A DNA stretch of 64,000 bases from Phyto melanocephala (Eukaryota > Arthropoda > Insecta > Diptera > Rhinophoridae): NCBI GenBank assembly GCA_941918925.1, contig OW799234.1, positions 121,761,895 through 121,825,894 on the forward strand, given 5' to 3'. This document shows positions 36,914-49,263 of the stretch, one piece after another. A program made the position numbers and the translations under genes. Every line of letters begins with the position of its first letter. Positions within the stretch are counted from its first letter, which is position 1. The notes beneath the pieces were generated by a model. It searched no databases. It was given only the letters and a program-made list of their open reading frames with translations, and was not told the DNA's origin.

Positions 36914-37747
36914 TGTATATATTTATAAACATTATTCTTCTCTATTTGTCAACTGATTATAAAAAAAACAAACAAACAAACACTCATGCAGTAGATATAT
37001 TTGATAAAAAATTGTTTTGGGGATTATGGAAGTTATAAGCCGTCAAATATTTAAATATTCCATATGCACATACTTATATATCTGTGGACTTTTTACAAAA
37101 CAACTTAAGTCGACATAAGAAAATTGTCAACTATACAAAAATATGATCTTTAAGACGCATTTTTTGCACTACTTAATCAATGTATTTCTGTGTAAAATAA
37201 TTTAATAAATAAGTTTATTTCTTTTTTCTGCTTTTCTGTGCGTTTCTCAAAAATTTTAAAATTTTTATTAAAAGTCTTTTAACAAAGTACGGCAATGCAC
37301 AAAACTCTAATTGGTTTTAATAAATCCGAATCTTGCTATAAGTTTTCTAGCAAGAGATATCACAATAAAAGAATGTACTTCAAATTAGTTTCTTAAGTAA
37401 TTCCAAACTATTTGAAAGTTCGATATAAATTCTGTTATTAAAAAAAAAAATAAAATACAAACAGGTACGATTCAAAATAATAGTGTGCTTATTTATGAAA
37501 GAGCAAGCATGAAATACAATTTCTGGTCTCTAGCACAGCTCTTAGAAATTATGAATTCACAATTTTTTACTTTATTGTTGCTTTCTGCGAATGTTGTTGT
37601 AAAAATTATAAAAATAAAAAGTATTTGTAAATACAACAAACTCTGTACCCCGCTTATAATTTTGTTTTAATCTCTAATCTTGAAAACTACTTCTAGTAAA
37701 TCGATTTTTATGGAACTTTTGACACATGGACAGTTTCCATGATAATA
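36914..37747. other. AT-rich non-coding stretch
   Basis: No supported gene; the short open frame near 37485 has no recognisable motif. Confidence 0.55.
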
Positions 37748-39396
37748 AAATGGTGGTTAAATTTTAAGGACCGATGTTGTTTTTGAATAAAACACAAATA
37801 ATTTAGGAAATTATTGTCATTTCTTTTTATTATGATAATATTGGTATTTTGGCAATTATGTATGGAAAAATATCGGCATAATGGCCGCCGCGACCTCGGG
37901 GACACACTCTCATCCGATGTTTAAAATTTTCAATGACAAATTTGATGTTCAATTGTTGGGCACGATGATGAGTCGAGGTTGACTGCTCTTTTGCCACGCT
38001 ATCGCGAAAAACAGCAGATGTTTTCACATTTCCTACAGATCTGTTTTGCTGAAATTTAAATATTTTTCTCCCGATTGTGGACGAATTTGAACGATGATGT
38101 TGACCAAAAGAATCACAAAGTGCACAAAATGTATTTTGATTTGAACGACTATTTCATAAAAAGCCTGAATAACTTTAACGCGTTGCTCGATTGTGTATCT
38201 TTCAATGGTTCAAATTGAGTTAATCTTAGATTGAGAAATGTCAAATGAAATGCCAAAAAAAATCTTGATATTTAGATGTGGTTCTTATTCAACATCGGCC
38301 CTTAAAAGGTAATCTCTAGGGTGATCGATAATTCGGCTTTTTTAGGAAACCGGTTTTCAAATAGTTTGAAATTTAGAATTTAAAAAAAACCGGTTGATAT
38401 TTTGAAAATTGATAAAAAACCGGTTAACCGGTTCGAATATATAAAATATAATTCCTTAAAGAAAAAATTAAGAAATATTGTAAAAAAGATTATAATAAAA
38501 ATTATATCTAAATATGAAATTTTTATAGTTTATATATGTTTGGCTACACAATCACGCAATAACTGACATGAATGCAGTTGACTAATTTGGTTTTAATTAG
38601 TTAAATTGAAGGACAAAAAGTACTCTTTAGTAAAATAAATAAATACAATAAATTACTACATATATAAATAAGACTTTTTATAAGGCTGTTATAAATTTTT
38701 GTATGTTCTTCTGTACATTTTCTAAATGTTAATAGATCTGTTTAATAAATATGCGCTAACGCATTTTGTTTGAAATGATTTCTTTAATTTGAAATACATT
38801 TTAGAGGCTAGAGAGAAAATCTTTAAAAACTCTTTTTTATACACCTGACAGACATACAAATACAGACATAAACTAGTTTGTACGATGGTTTAATTAAAAT
38901 TTAAGTTGACAGACATTCAATGCATTAATTAAAATAAGGATCTGGAAGGACGGATTATTGGTTTTTCTTTATTGTAACTACACTTATTACCTGAAAGTTA
39001 TCGATCAGCTAAGTGTATTCTTCAATTACCTTTAACTTTTAACGTCAGGTTTATATCAAAAAAAAATAGTATTTAAGCTCAATTATTTTTCCTATTTTAA
39101 ATTTGTTTTTTTAACAACAAATAAATTTCTTACAATATTATGGAAAAATATTTAATTGTTTTAATTTTATGATTTTTGGAAACTTTTCGCGTACTAAATA
39201 TACTATGGTACGATTAGTTACAAAGATATACGAAAATAAACTAAAAAAAAATAAAAAACCGGCTTTTTCGGATTAAAAAACCGTTGTGTTCAATATTCGA
39301 AAAATCAACATTTAGAAAAAACCGCCAGCTGAAAGAGGAAAAACCGGGTTTTCTACCAGTTGTGAAACCGAGTCGATCACCCTAGTAATCACCCTT
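37748..39396 (-). mobile_element. internally deleted mariner, copy 3, split by a hAT MITE
   Basis: The left end carries GGTGGTTAAATTTTAAGGAC and the right end, once the MITE at 38317-39384 is ignored, reads CTTAAAAGGTAATCACCCTT then TA. On the minus strand a single frame (38027-37830) joins DSVAKEQSTSTHHRAQQL, the transposase N-terminal part, to CPRGRGGHYADIF, its C-terminal tail; the nuclease core is gone. It belongs to the family of 2155-2770 and 11032-11647 and here lies outside a mini-me repeat. Confidence 0.75.
38317..39384. mobile_element. hAT-type MITE rich in AACCGG motifs
   Basis: Ends TAGGGTGATCGA and TCGATCACCCTA are perfect 12-base inverted repeats. Flanks GTAATCTC (38309-38316) and GTAATCAC (39385-39392) match in 7 of 8, as expected for a hAT duplication. 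Both subterminal regions are packed with AAACCGG/AACCGGTT phrases, likely transposase-binding repeats. 1,068 bases, no transposase motif seen. Confidence 0.85.
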
Positions 39397-41692
39397 TATT
39401 ATAACAGTAGACAGTGCCACGTCCACAGTACAATTGTCTAAAGTTCATCTCATATTTTGTACTGTACCAGCAATATATCTGTCACTACATATGCGCACTT
39501 CTAGGACATAGTAGAAACTAAAAACTTATATTTTTTAAATTTATTTGAAAACTTACATAAAGTATTTCTTATTCAACATTATTCAACTTATAACTCAATC
39601 AAGACAAATGTTTCTTAATTTTCAAATTTATGATTCATAAACTCAGAAAATTTAAAAATGTCTATCAAAATAAGATAGGTGATTTGTTGTCCTTTTCTAT
39701 AATTTTCAAAATAAAAAAGTACGATGGAAATAAGAAAAAGTTAGTTTTATGTCGCCCATATTAATTATAGTGTCACCTCGGATCAATAGTGGCTAATATA
39801 AAAAAAAAATTATGTTCACTAATGTAGAAAATACCAAAAGTACCATAAAAATTCGAATGGGTACGTTTTTGTCCTCCTAAAATATCTTTAGTCCCACGTC
39901 GCGTCAATAAACTCTAATTTCAAAATTCTAACTTCACAAACGCAGAAAGTACATAAAATACCATACAAATTTTAAAACGTATCTTCTTTTTGTATCGCCC
40001 ATGATATTTTCAGTATCAACTTTGACTTTTTTTTAAGTGTTTGTGTTTGAAAGTTGCGTAGAGTACCAAAAAAGTACGGATAAAATCGATAAAACGAATA
40101 CAAATTTACTTAAGAAGGTGTTGTTATCTACTCAAAAAATAAACTGATAGATGTCAGGCCAATTTTTAATTTTTAACCCATTAGGTCTATAGTTACCAAT
40201 TTTATCCGTTTTACTCCCTTAGTGTTCCAAGAACCCAGTGTCACATCATATCATATCTCCATCTTTTCCGTTTGTGATGATAAATCAGTCAGTAACGTTA
40301 CACTTTTTTTATACCAAGATTGTAGCATATGCCGGGTAGGACTACTTTTATGTTGCAACATACAAACTGTGGCAAACAAATAGATTTAATTTTAGCATTT
40401 TTCAAATCAGCAACAAAGCATTCTCATTTATAAATCTTTGTTCATAAAAATCAAAATAGATTTTATTTCATTACCGTTTTGGGGTCTATTTGCGGGCAAC
40501 TAAATGAATTATGATGAATTAAAAAAGCAGTCTTATATTATAATTTTTTTTTTTTTGAAATGATTACAAGCAAATTACCACAATATTGTTGCTGTTACAA
40601 AAAAATTAATGCTTTAAAGTAAAACACAAAATATAATATTTGATTTTCTGTTTAAACCACACTATTGCTGCAACAAAAATTATGCGCAACGAAAAATTGA
40701 AAGAGAAAAAAAAAACAGTGCAACGATACAAAAATTACCATTTAACCGTTGAAAATGAAAATAAATTAAAATTAGCGTTAAAAACAATTTGCAGATAAAT
40801 TGCATTTTTTACATTTTATTTCTTGATTTTCGTTCACAATTCATATTTCTTCCTGCAGTGCAATCTGAAATTCACTTCCATTTAATGTTGCAATTCATTG
40901 AACCATAAATTGTTGATTTGTTTTTGTTGTTGTTGCTTAGTTTGGTTTTTGTTCAGTTGCTGTGATTTAAAGTAGGAATTGGTCATTTATGTATTTGTCT
41001 TGAACGTCTTGTGGAAGACACTTTCACTTGTTAAACTTGTTTTTTTTTTTCTTTCAAATGATGTCTTCAAAAATATTATTGCTGTAATATGTAGTTTGTT
41101 ATAAGCTTGACCAATAAATTCACTTCAATATTTAAACAAAAAATTCGTTTAATTACCACAAAAGGTTTGAATTTACATAAATATTTCAAGTGATTAAAGG
41201 AGATTGAAGAAATTTTTTTTTTAATTTATGGGCTGGTTTATGAAACAAAAGCAGATGTGTGTTGTCTGTTTATTGTTTGTCCACTAGATATGTGTTATTT
41301 ATGGCTTAATTATAGACTTCAATGTTTATTGTTGCTTCTTCATTTTGTCGTGATTTCAAAATTTTACATAATTTATTTACTTACGAAATTGATGCAGCAT
41401 CATTGGTGGGCGACTTATCAAAGGTATTACTTGCAATGTCTCAACATTGATAAAAAAAAAATATTCAGATTGAATTTTTTCCTCTGATGGTTCAAAGGAC
41501 CATAATATTTTAACCTTAAAGTATAAGTTTAAATAAAATATAAAATCTTTGTCTCTAAAAAGTTGCTCATATTTGTGTTGTCATCGCTTAAATTAAATTG
41601 TTGTTCATTTACTAAAAATTAGTTCAACATAATATTTTTGACTACTAGCAAATCGAATAATTATTATAAACAGCTAATTTGTTAACACTTAA
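39397..41692. other. non-coding stretch with a decayed repeat
   Basis: 39820-40215 resembles the degenerate tandem repeat of 14.5-15.6 kb (for example 'ttaggtctatagttaccaattttatccgtttta' near 40180). No gene is supported. Confidence 0.45.
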
Positions 41693-42237
41693 TGCTAGGC
41701 GCACAATTGCGACGAACGACGAAATTTTCGCCGCGAATATTTGTCGTCAAAAATAAAACACATTTGTTTATATGAGAATGCGTACAATTATGGCGTCGGT
41801 CGAAATTCGCTGTACGCGGCGAACTTTGCAATAGGTTTATTTATATTTCTTACGCCGGCGAACGACGAACAAATTGGTACAAGGTGACCATTTTTATTTA
41901 ATTTGGTTTTACTTTTCAACTTTTTTAGAAAATAAAGTTCACTGCACGTACCCAGCACATGCTTTGTAAACGTTTACTTCTACGTAAAAAAGTTTTTACT
42001 ATGACAGAAATTATATTTATTATTTTCCTGAGTTTCACAAAAATTTTAATTCTTTGATTATTTTTGTTCTTTCTTTGCACAAACAGTAAACAATTTCATC
42101 AATTATAAAAGATGTTACTTATTGTGTTACTTATGTCGTTATTGTGCTTCATACGACGAATTTACACAGCAAATTTTTACCGCCGAATTCGTCGTGTTGG
42201 ACGAAATTCGTCGTTCGTCGCAATTGTGCGCCTAGCA
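41693..42237. mobile_element. CpG-rich Harbinger-type MITE
   Basis: Ends TGCTAGGCGCACAATTGCGA continuing into CGAACGACGAA are perfect inverted repeats of about 31 bases, flanked by TAA on both sides (41690-41692, 42238-42240). The subterminal 120 bases on each side repeat CGACGAA, TTCGTCG and GCGGCGAA, a striking CpG content in 70% AT surroundings. 545 bases, non-coding. The 3-base duplication suggests PIF/Harbinger. Confidence 0.85.
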
Positions 42238-43489
42238 TAAACCGCGTAGATAAGGATGTGCCTCATCTTCAGAAAATGTCATTTAATAATGTCAAATTGC
42301 TTAACCCAAGTGATTAGTACTCAGATTCGGTACGTTAACTTAATCATTCAGTAAACAAGTCTATTGGAAATTTTATTGTACAAAATGCTTTGTGTACAAC
42401 GTATAGTATTGTTCTGTAGCGATATATCTGCCCTATTTACGTCATCTAAATAAGCCCGCAAAACTTATTGAATAATACTGCTTAACGTTAAGACGATATC
42501 TTAGAAACTCATAGTAATTGATTTACTGAAAGAAATATTTAATGAATAGAATAGACTCTCAAATCGTAAAGTTTCTTATCTACGACAATAAAGCTACTTA
42601 AAACATTTAAGTACTTATAGTACAATATTGGACACATCATTACCAAAATATAGAGCCAATTCAAAGTAGACTCTCATATTGTACTATGTCATATAATTCA
42701 TATTAATATGACTAGTGACTTTGAATACCTTTTGTTAACAAATTATGTATTTAGTACAAGAAAGAAGACAAAGAGATGAAGCTGTTAAAAATGTTATGTA
42801 TGCAGGAAAGAAGAAAATAGAAAATATTCTCTCTGAGAGGTGAGAAGGGAAGAAATTCTCTCTGAGAGACAGTATGGTTAAAAATATGACAAAAAAATTT
42901 CTTATACATAGGAAACAAATGTGTAAATTCATATTATTTTTTTTTGTATGAAAATTACTAACAAAAATTTAAGGCATTCAAAAATTAATATGAAATAGTA
43001 CAAATATGACTGATATGCAACCACTTTGAATTGGCCCATAAGACCAATATATTATCGAAAGATCTTAATTACGATTATATGTCGCGTAGTCTGAATACTC
43101 AAAAATATATTCATATTGATAAATTAATTAAAAACATAGTAAATTTTTTTATTCGAAGCCCATTTTAACATGTCTTCGATTTAAACAATAAAAATTTAAC
43201 AAGTTAGATTGTTCTAGTGCTATGCTGGCGTACATAATGATTACATGATAGCGTAGCCTAGATTTCAGATTTAATGTTTTAAATTATTTTGCCAACACCA
43301 TCATCGTTTTTAAATTTGAACATTGTTTGCAATATTGTATTAGTCAAGCCCTTTCAATTGTTGCTCATTTTACCCTGCTCGGTTGTTATAAAGCTGAAAA
43401 AAATATTCTTTTGTTGTAGTTTGGTGCTTAAATATTTTTTGAGGCTACAGTTTGTGTATGCAAAAGAATGTTTGAATTCTTAAGAAGCT
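42238..43489. other. AT-rich non-coding stretch
   Basis: Repeated CTCTCTGAGAG-type phrases near 42830-42870; otherwise nothing supported. Confidence 0.5.
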
Positions 43490-43930
43490 TGGTATATAAA
43501 AAAAATATATATATATTTTTTTCAAATATTTTTTGTCTATAACTTTGATGATTAGTAAGATCACGATGCATATTTTATATATAAATAGTAACAAACATGT
43601 CTATAAGTTATCCTAATACTGAGAAATTTTAATTTTTAAGGTGAAAATATGGGAAAAACAGAGGCAGTCATGTTATTTTTTCCATATGGCAGGAAGTTGT
43701 AAAAGTTTCAATAGCGATTCATTCTCAAAAGTTTTTTATCACATACAGATCTGTGGAAGCTTTAAAAAGTTAATGGCAACCAACACACGGACAGACAGAC
43801 ATTGCTAAATCGACTCTCCTTTACATAAACTTTCAGAAAATATTGAAGATTTCAAAAATTACAGAAATTACAAACAAAATGACAAAGGTGTATATATCCT
43901 TGATGAAGGGTGAAGGTGAAGGGTATAAAA
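43490..43930 (+). mobile_element. mini-me-like repeat, 3' part
   Basis: Contains 'tctataactttgatgattagtaag', 'atgtctataagttat', ACGGACAGACAGAC units, 'taaatcgactctcctttacataaactttcaga' and the terminal GAAGGGTATAAAA. The 5' hairpin is not recognisable. Confidence 0.6.
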
Positions 43931-44559
43931 TATTTGGTATTTTATGCAGAACGATCTCAAGAAGAAAAAATGTGTTCAAATTCGTAAATAAGTTTCCAAT
44001 AATTAATATATATGTTTTACATAATATTGGTTAACATACAATTACGTTTTCAAGAAATCAAACTGCGTTTAACATTAGGAACAGTCATTATCTATGGATG
44101 TCCAGATGTCGTTTGGAAACTACTAAACAAAAAATTGAATACGCAAGTAGTCTAGAATATAATAATTTACCTCAACAAATACAGGATTGCTTCTTATCCA
44201 ATAAATAATTTAATTATTACAAAATTAAATTTTGCATTTAAAATTAGTAGATTATAAAAGTTGTTTTTTTTTCTCTGTAACACATTGTATTTAACTTTTT
44301 TTACTATTAACTTGTCTCTGTAATGCCCTAGTGGCGCTGAGACCCCAGATATAAATTGTATTATTGTATTACAAATATGGATTTTCAATACAAATAAAAA
44401 AAGTTTAATGAATTGTAATGACCAAGCTCTTTGATACCAATATTGAGGAGTTTAAAGTGGGTACATTTTCAATTACTAGATTTCAACCATATACAATTTA
44501 ATTGTACGCCATTTTGTAATGACCGTCATCAAAGATCAGAATTTTCTTAATACGTATTA
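43931..44559. other. non-coding stretch
   Basis: No supported gene or repeat boundary. Confidence 0.5.
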
Positions 44560-45253
44560 TATTTTGTTATTCAAGTATTTTTATTTGATACCCATGTTGA
44601 ATGTCGGTTGCCTAGAAACTGGAATAATCTATTTTTGTTTGTAAATTTTAGGAACAATATCGAAGCAGTTATATTTTAGGGCTTATATCTCAGTTAGTGT
44701 CAAACCAATTTGTCAGATTTTCTTAACAATTTTAATCATTTTAAAAATAATTTTTGTAATTCTGATGTGATACTAGTGCGTCAAAAAACATTTAGAACTT
44801 TGAGAAACTCAATATATTTTAAAAACATACATTTATATTTTACCAAATAAGTTTTGCCCATAACTTTGCGGAATAGTTACCGATTTGTCCTAATTTATTT
44901 ACGAATATTTCATATATATTATTATAGATAATATAGAGATTGTAAAAATCATGTCTATAAATTATATTAAAGCTGAAAAATTTTAATTTTTGCAGTAAAA
45001 ATATAAAAAAATAGAAAGAATCGTATGTGCTGGATTTTAATAGAGATTAATTCCAAAAGATTCATACGATATACAGATCTGTGTAACATGTAGACGCCTT
45101 TAAAAGTTGATTTCAATACACGGAGAGACGGACAGAGATTAATCAACTTCTGTATTCATAAGCTTCCAGAAAATATATTCTTTATGGGGTCGGAAATTAA
45201 TATTATAAAAATTACAAACGAAATGACCTTTGACACTGCAAGGGAAGGGTATA
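44560..45253 (+). mobile_element. mini-me-like repeat, short subtype
   Basis: Contains 'cccataactttgcggaatagttaccgattt', a GGAGAGACGGACAGAG microsatellite, 'attcataagcttccagaaaatat', CTTTATGGGGTCGGAAAT and ends GGGAAGGGTATAATAA. It parallels 43490-43930 nearby and 27605-28328. The 5' hairpin is missing or beyond recognition. Confidence 0.6.
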
Positions 45254-45310
45254 ATAATGCTTACAGAAATATATACAAAAAATAATACCTTCAAATAACT
45301 TAGTTAGAGT

Positions 45311-45430
45311 AGTGTAGTGTAGTGGTTATAGCGCTAAAATTTAAATTTTAAAGTGTAGTTCAAATTGCCGTAGAGGCAAAAGTTTTTCATCACTGTTGAT
45401 GACCTGACAGCATGAAAAATGGACGTTTAA
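45311..45430 (+). mobile_element. possible second tRNA-derived SINE
   Basis: TAGTGTAGTGGTTATAGCGC resembles a tRNA A-box arm (as in Asp/Val/Glu tRNAs) and GTTCAAATTGC (45358-45368) a B box 27-30 bases later. It does not fold as an intact tRNA. The 3' limit is uncertain and no duplication was found. Confidence 0.35.
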
Positions 45431-46615
45431 GGCAAATACAAATAGTAAACATGACACCACAACACATGCCAATGATCTGTACCACTAAACAATCACTTGT
45501 CTGTACCACTTAATAACCACATGGAGGTGTTGACAGATATTACCAAAAATAAGCATGGGTCAGGCAATAGTAGAACTTATTTCTTTTTAGAGAAAAAAAC
45601 ACAAGATTTACGAAACGTAAGCAAGGCAAAACTAAAATACTTTGCCCATTGCTCCCAAGAGATAAAAATTAAAAAAAAAATTACTTTGTTTGATACATAC
45701 TAATGTGTATTAAAATTAATATTATTTTATTTTTTTGCTCACAATATTACCCTTTTTAAATGTTTAACAAATAGCTTGTTGGGAAACAGCCATACACAAA
45801 TTATTTTCAAATAAGCAATAAATTTTTACTTTCAAAAAACAAATTTTGACTATAAAATAAATTAAAATTTAACAAAAAAAAAACATTCTAAAAATTAACA
45901 ATGTATATGTATTTGTGTACAAGCACGGCGAATTAATTCACAAAATTTTAATAACTTTATTGCGGCTAAACGTAAGACTTAAGCAACAAACTTAATCAAA
46001 ACCAATCAAACAAAACCATTTGAAATTACAAAAAAAATCATTAAATTTTAAAAAGAAATATTATTTATTATGATTTATTTTTTTACAATACAATCTTACG
46101 TATGTAAGTGCATGCACGTACTTGTAAATACTTGTCTATGCATGCAAACTTCACGCATGCATGGTTAAATAAGCTCAACAAAATGTAAACACAATCTCAA
46201 CACTCCGTAATTTCACACGTCAAGTTTAACCAGACTTATTGAGAGCTTAAGGGTCTTGTTATAAAATATACAAAAGCAACTTTAAACTCAAATACTCATA
46301 CCATAATAATGATGCAAAGAAAAAATGTTACGTAAAGTTTTATTATTTTTTTTAAATAACTTGTCTACAGGTCTATTGTTGTTTGATATTTGTTTGTACA
46401 ATTACAATATTAAATTAATTAATGCATGTAAATATTTATACCCTGCAATAAGCAGAGAATTAATGCAGATCATTTAATTGAAAGTTGTAAAAAGTTTAAG
46501 AAAAAAATGTTAATATTTTTTTAGTCCACTTTATTTATAATACTGGATTCATGTGATCACTAAAACTATAATTATATCGCATTTTTTGCCCGATAAGAGT
46601 TTTGCATAATATATA
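45431..46615. other. AT-rich non-coding stretch
   Basis: No supported gene or repeat boundary. Confidence 0.55.
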
Positions 46616-47358
46616 CAGTTAAGGAAAAACTTTACATACAGCAGGATTTTTTTTAAGTTTTCATGAATTTATGGTAATTCCAGGTAATGACCTCGTAAGC
46701 ATATGTAAGTAATTAAGGCTTTAGTGTTAAGGATTTTCTGAGGGAAAAAATTAAAATAAAAGTTACCTAGAAGTTATTAGGGATAAACACAAAAATTAGC
46801 CGGAAAAAAGTCTACATACAGTGTGGCATCTCCATAAATAAAAAAGAGAATGAAATCGAAAGAAGTAAAAACAACCATTAAGGTGAATTCACCCATTTGT
46901 TCTGAACAAAATTTTTTCCGGAGAATAACATTTTTTACTGAGAGTTTTCTGCAGAACAATTCACCCATTTCAGAAAATTTGTCCGAAAAAACAAAGCTGC
47001 CATATAATATAAAAATGCAAACAGTTGTACAAAGTGGCAGCACCGCTAGCAAACTATGCAAATAAATACAAACGTAAGTTATTTCATTAAAATATATGTG
47101 AAGAAAATGTCGGATAGAAGAAAACTAAAATTATTATTTTTAATTGAAGTGCATAAAGTCAATTTGTTTGCGAAAGAAATTTATAAAAAAAATCGAAAAT
47201 AAAAAGAGTCGCAGTGAGAAAAATCTTAAAAAAAAGAAGATCACACGGTTTATTTCACACATTGGTATTATTGCGACCGATTATAACCCTAGGGCTAGGT
47301 TTTTGTAAATAAATGAATAAATAAATAAACTAAAATGTAGTTACGACCGATTCCAGTG

Positions 47359-47388
47359 CACAGTGGTTTCCCCCATAGGCCAAAAATC
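47359..47388 (+). repeat. Transib left end, RSS-like
   Basis: Heptamer CACAGTG, 14-base spacer, then CCAAAAATC, which matches 7 of 9 bases of the V(D)J nonamer ACAAAAACC. Confidence 0.7.
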
Positions 47389-48165
47389 AAAAAAGTTATT
47401 ATTTTTTTTTAAGCTTTATTGCACAAAATTTATTGATAACACTATAAATCTTATGAATCTAACAAATTTTGTTTTTTTTTGGCGAGATTTGTTGTTTGTG
47501 TCCGTTGAAAGTGGAGGTATTTTTATATTGCATATATTGTGGTTGCATAGTCATAAAAGAAAACTTAAGTTTATCCAAAAAGTTATTCGCGATATTGTGG
47601 CAGAAATAAATAACAAAAGCTGCAAAAATATGAGTTCATAAAAAAATCGCTTTACCTTTTTAAAACACACGTTTTTCAAAAACTTCTTTTTCACGTAGAC
47701 TTTTAGTGATATGACCCTTATCTGCCCACAACGGCTTATGCATCAAATTGTAGGTTTTTTATCCCTCTTTAAATAAAAAAATATTGTGGCTGCGGGTTTT
47801 TGCATATTTTTGCATATGGGTGTGATTTACATAGTCATCCGACGAAAAATATTGAATCGCATTTTGTTTTGTACTATTTCTTTTTAAGAATATGAGTACA
47901 GAGAAATTAATTTGTTTTTAATTGTTGTTATTTTAAACTTTATATTGCAATTTTATGGTATTTGATTTACAGTTATGAATATAGAGAAACATTTTTTTTT
48001 ATGAAATTGTTGTTTTAAACTTTATATTGCAATTTTAAGGTATTTGACTTTCAGTTTAAGTGAAGCTTACTCATTGCATTTGAAAAGTGTCAAAACAAAG
48101 GTCAAATTTTATTTCTTATAATTAATTGTTTTCGCGATAGTAGTAAAAGTTTCAAAAATATCAAT

Positions 48166-48858
48166 ATGGAAATTAAAATTGAAGGTTTATTCTGTCAGTG
48201 CCAATTTTCTAGAATGTATGTGCTTGATATTTGGAGTTCTACAGCTGGTAATTATCATTCGAAAGTAAACAAAATATTTCAAATTATGGAGGAAAAATTT
48301 AATGCAAAAAAAACTAAATTCGACCTTAGCAATTTAACAAAAGTTTTAAAAAGCCTTTGTAAGCGGATTGTTTAGCTTTGGACGAAAAATCATCGAAGCA
48401 AATTAATTATTTTGAAGGAACATAAAAAATGGTTTGAAAGTTTTGAAACTATTCAGCTAGAAGCGAAATCCCTTGAAAAAGAACAACCTGCACCTAGCCA
48501 AAAGCGTGGTCGTCGTGTGGAATATGCTGTAGAGACAGCAAGAAAACTTGTGAAGAAGTATCCCTGGTACTACCTCCCTCCATCGGTACAGAAAATTCTT
48601 ATCCATGGAGCTGTGGTAATTTAGCATGCATTAGTGTCAATAGGTGAATTATCGGAGGAAGCAGCTGAAGCGTAAAATAAGGATATAAAACAATTTAGAT
48701 TGTAACATACACGAAAAATATCGCGCTTAGCTACAAATACAGATCTTTTAAATCGCCTCTTTTTAAGTTCAGATCCATTTATTTCTGGATCCCGAAACTT
48801 ACCAACAAAGAAAAGAAGTAGTTTAAGTCAAGGAGTTTTAAATTTGCTTAATATTTGA
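48166..48858 (+). pseudogene. Transib transposase remnant (RAG1-like C-terminus)
   Basis: One frame runs through several stops. The first part (MEIKIEGLFCQCQFSRMYVL to about LKSLCKRIV) is unassigned. The part from KKYPWYYLPPSVQKILIHG onward is diagnostic: it continues to IGELSEEAAEA, a stop, NKDIKQFRL, HTRKISRLATNTDLLNRLFL and SSDPFISGSRN. The SEEAAEA.NKD block corresponds to the region of the third catalytic residue (Glu) of Transib and RAG1 (SEGNESGNK in RAG1), followed by the same R-x-S-R pattern. The first two catalytic Asp are deleted. In-frame stops lie near 48373, 48622, 48673 and 48703. It is inactive. Confidence 0.75.
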
Positions 48859-49079
48859 TATATACTACTACTATTTTACTGTATTACCTTATATTACTTA
48901 ATAATACCCTATATTGCATTATTTAACTTTGTTTAACTTTTTAATTTAGTTTTTTTCAGTGTTATTGTGGCTACAGTTGTTAATATTTTTTCCTAAAAAT
49001 TTGCCAACTTTAATCTCATCGGGCATGAAATGAGCTGAAAAATTTTGAAGAGCCTAGCTTTTTTAGTTTTGGAGATATT

Positions 49080-49118
49080 GATTTTTGACCACTTTTCCAT
49101 ATAACGGAAACCACTGTG
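49080..49118 (-). repeat. Transib right end, 23-RSS-like
   Basis: Read inward: CACAGTG, exactly 23 bases, then TCAAAAATC (7 of 9 to the nonamer ACAAAAACC). This is the layout of a 23-spacer recombination signal. Confidence 0.75.
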
Positions 49119-49123
49119 CAGTG

Positions 49124-49263
49124 GCGGCTCCTATTTTATTCCATAAACCCTGTTTTAAATAATTATTTTTGTATGCACTATTGCTCATGTCATACAAACA
49201 TTCTCTTTCTGGTTTTTTTAATTCTTCTATTAATTTTTGAGCAATATTTTCATTAAATTCCAT
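49124..49263 (-). pseudogene. MADF-domain protein start, interrupted by Transib
   Basis: From an ATG at 49263 the minus strand encodes MEFNENIAQKLIEELKKPER, ECLYDMSNSAYKNNYLKQ and LWNKIGAA. LI..LK...CLYD..N.AYKN.YLK...W..I is the MADF DNA-binding pattern. The Transib insertion cuts the frame after IGAA; codons that would continue it are found beyond the other end of the insertion, near 47325-47358. MADF proteins act as transcription regulators or as transposon DNA-binding partners; the setting favours the latter. Confidence 0.65.

Larger units (their letters stand above)
47359..49118 (+). mobile_element. Transib element, internally deleted
   Basis: Both ends start CACAGTGGTTTCC in inverted orientation and CAGTG is duplicated outside (47354-47358, 49119-49123). 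A 5-base GC-containing duplication and a CACWRTG start define Transib, the superfamily from which RAG1 arose. At 1,760 bases it is about half the usual length and contains a transposase relic with the C-terminal catalytic region. It interrupts the MADF reading frame of the surrounding element. Confidence 0.85.
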
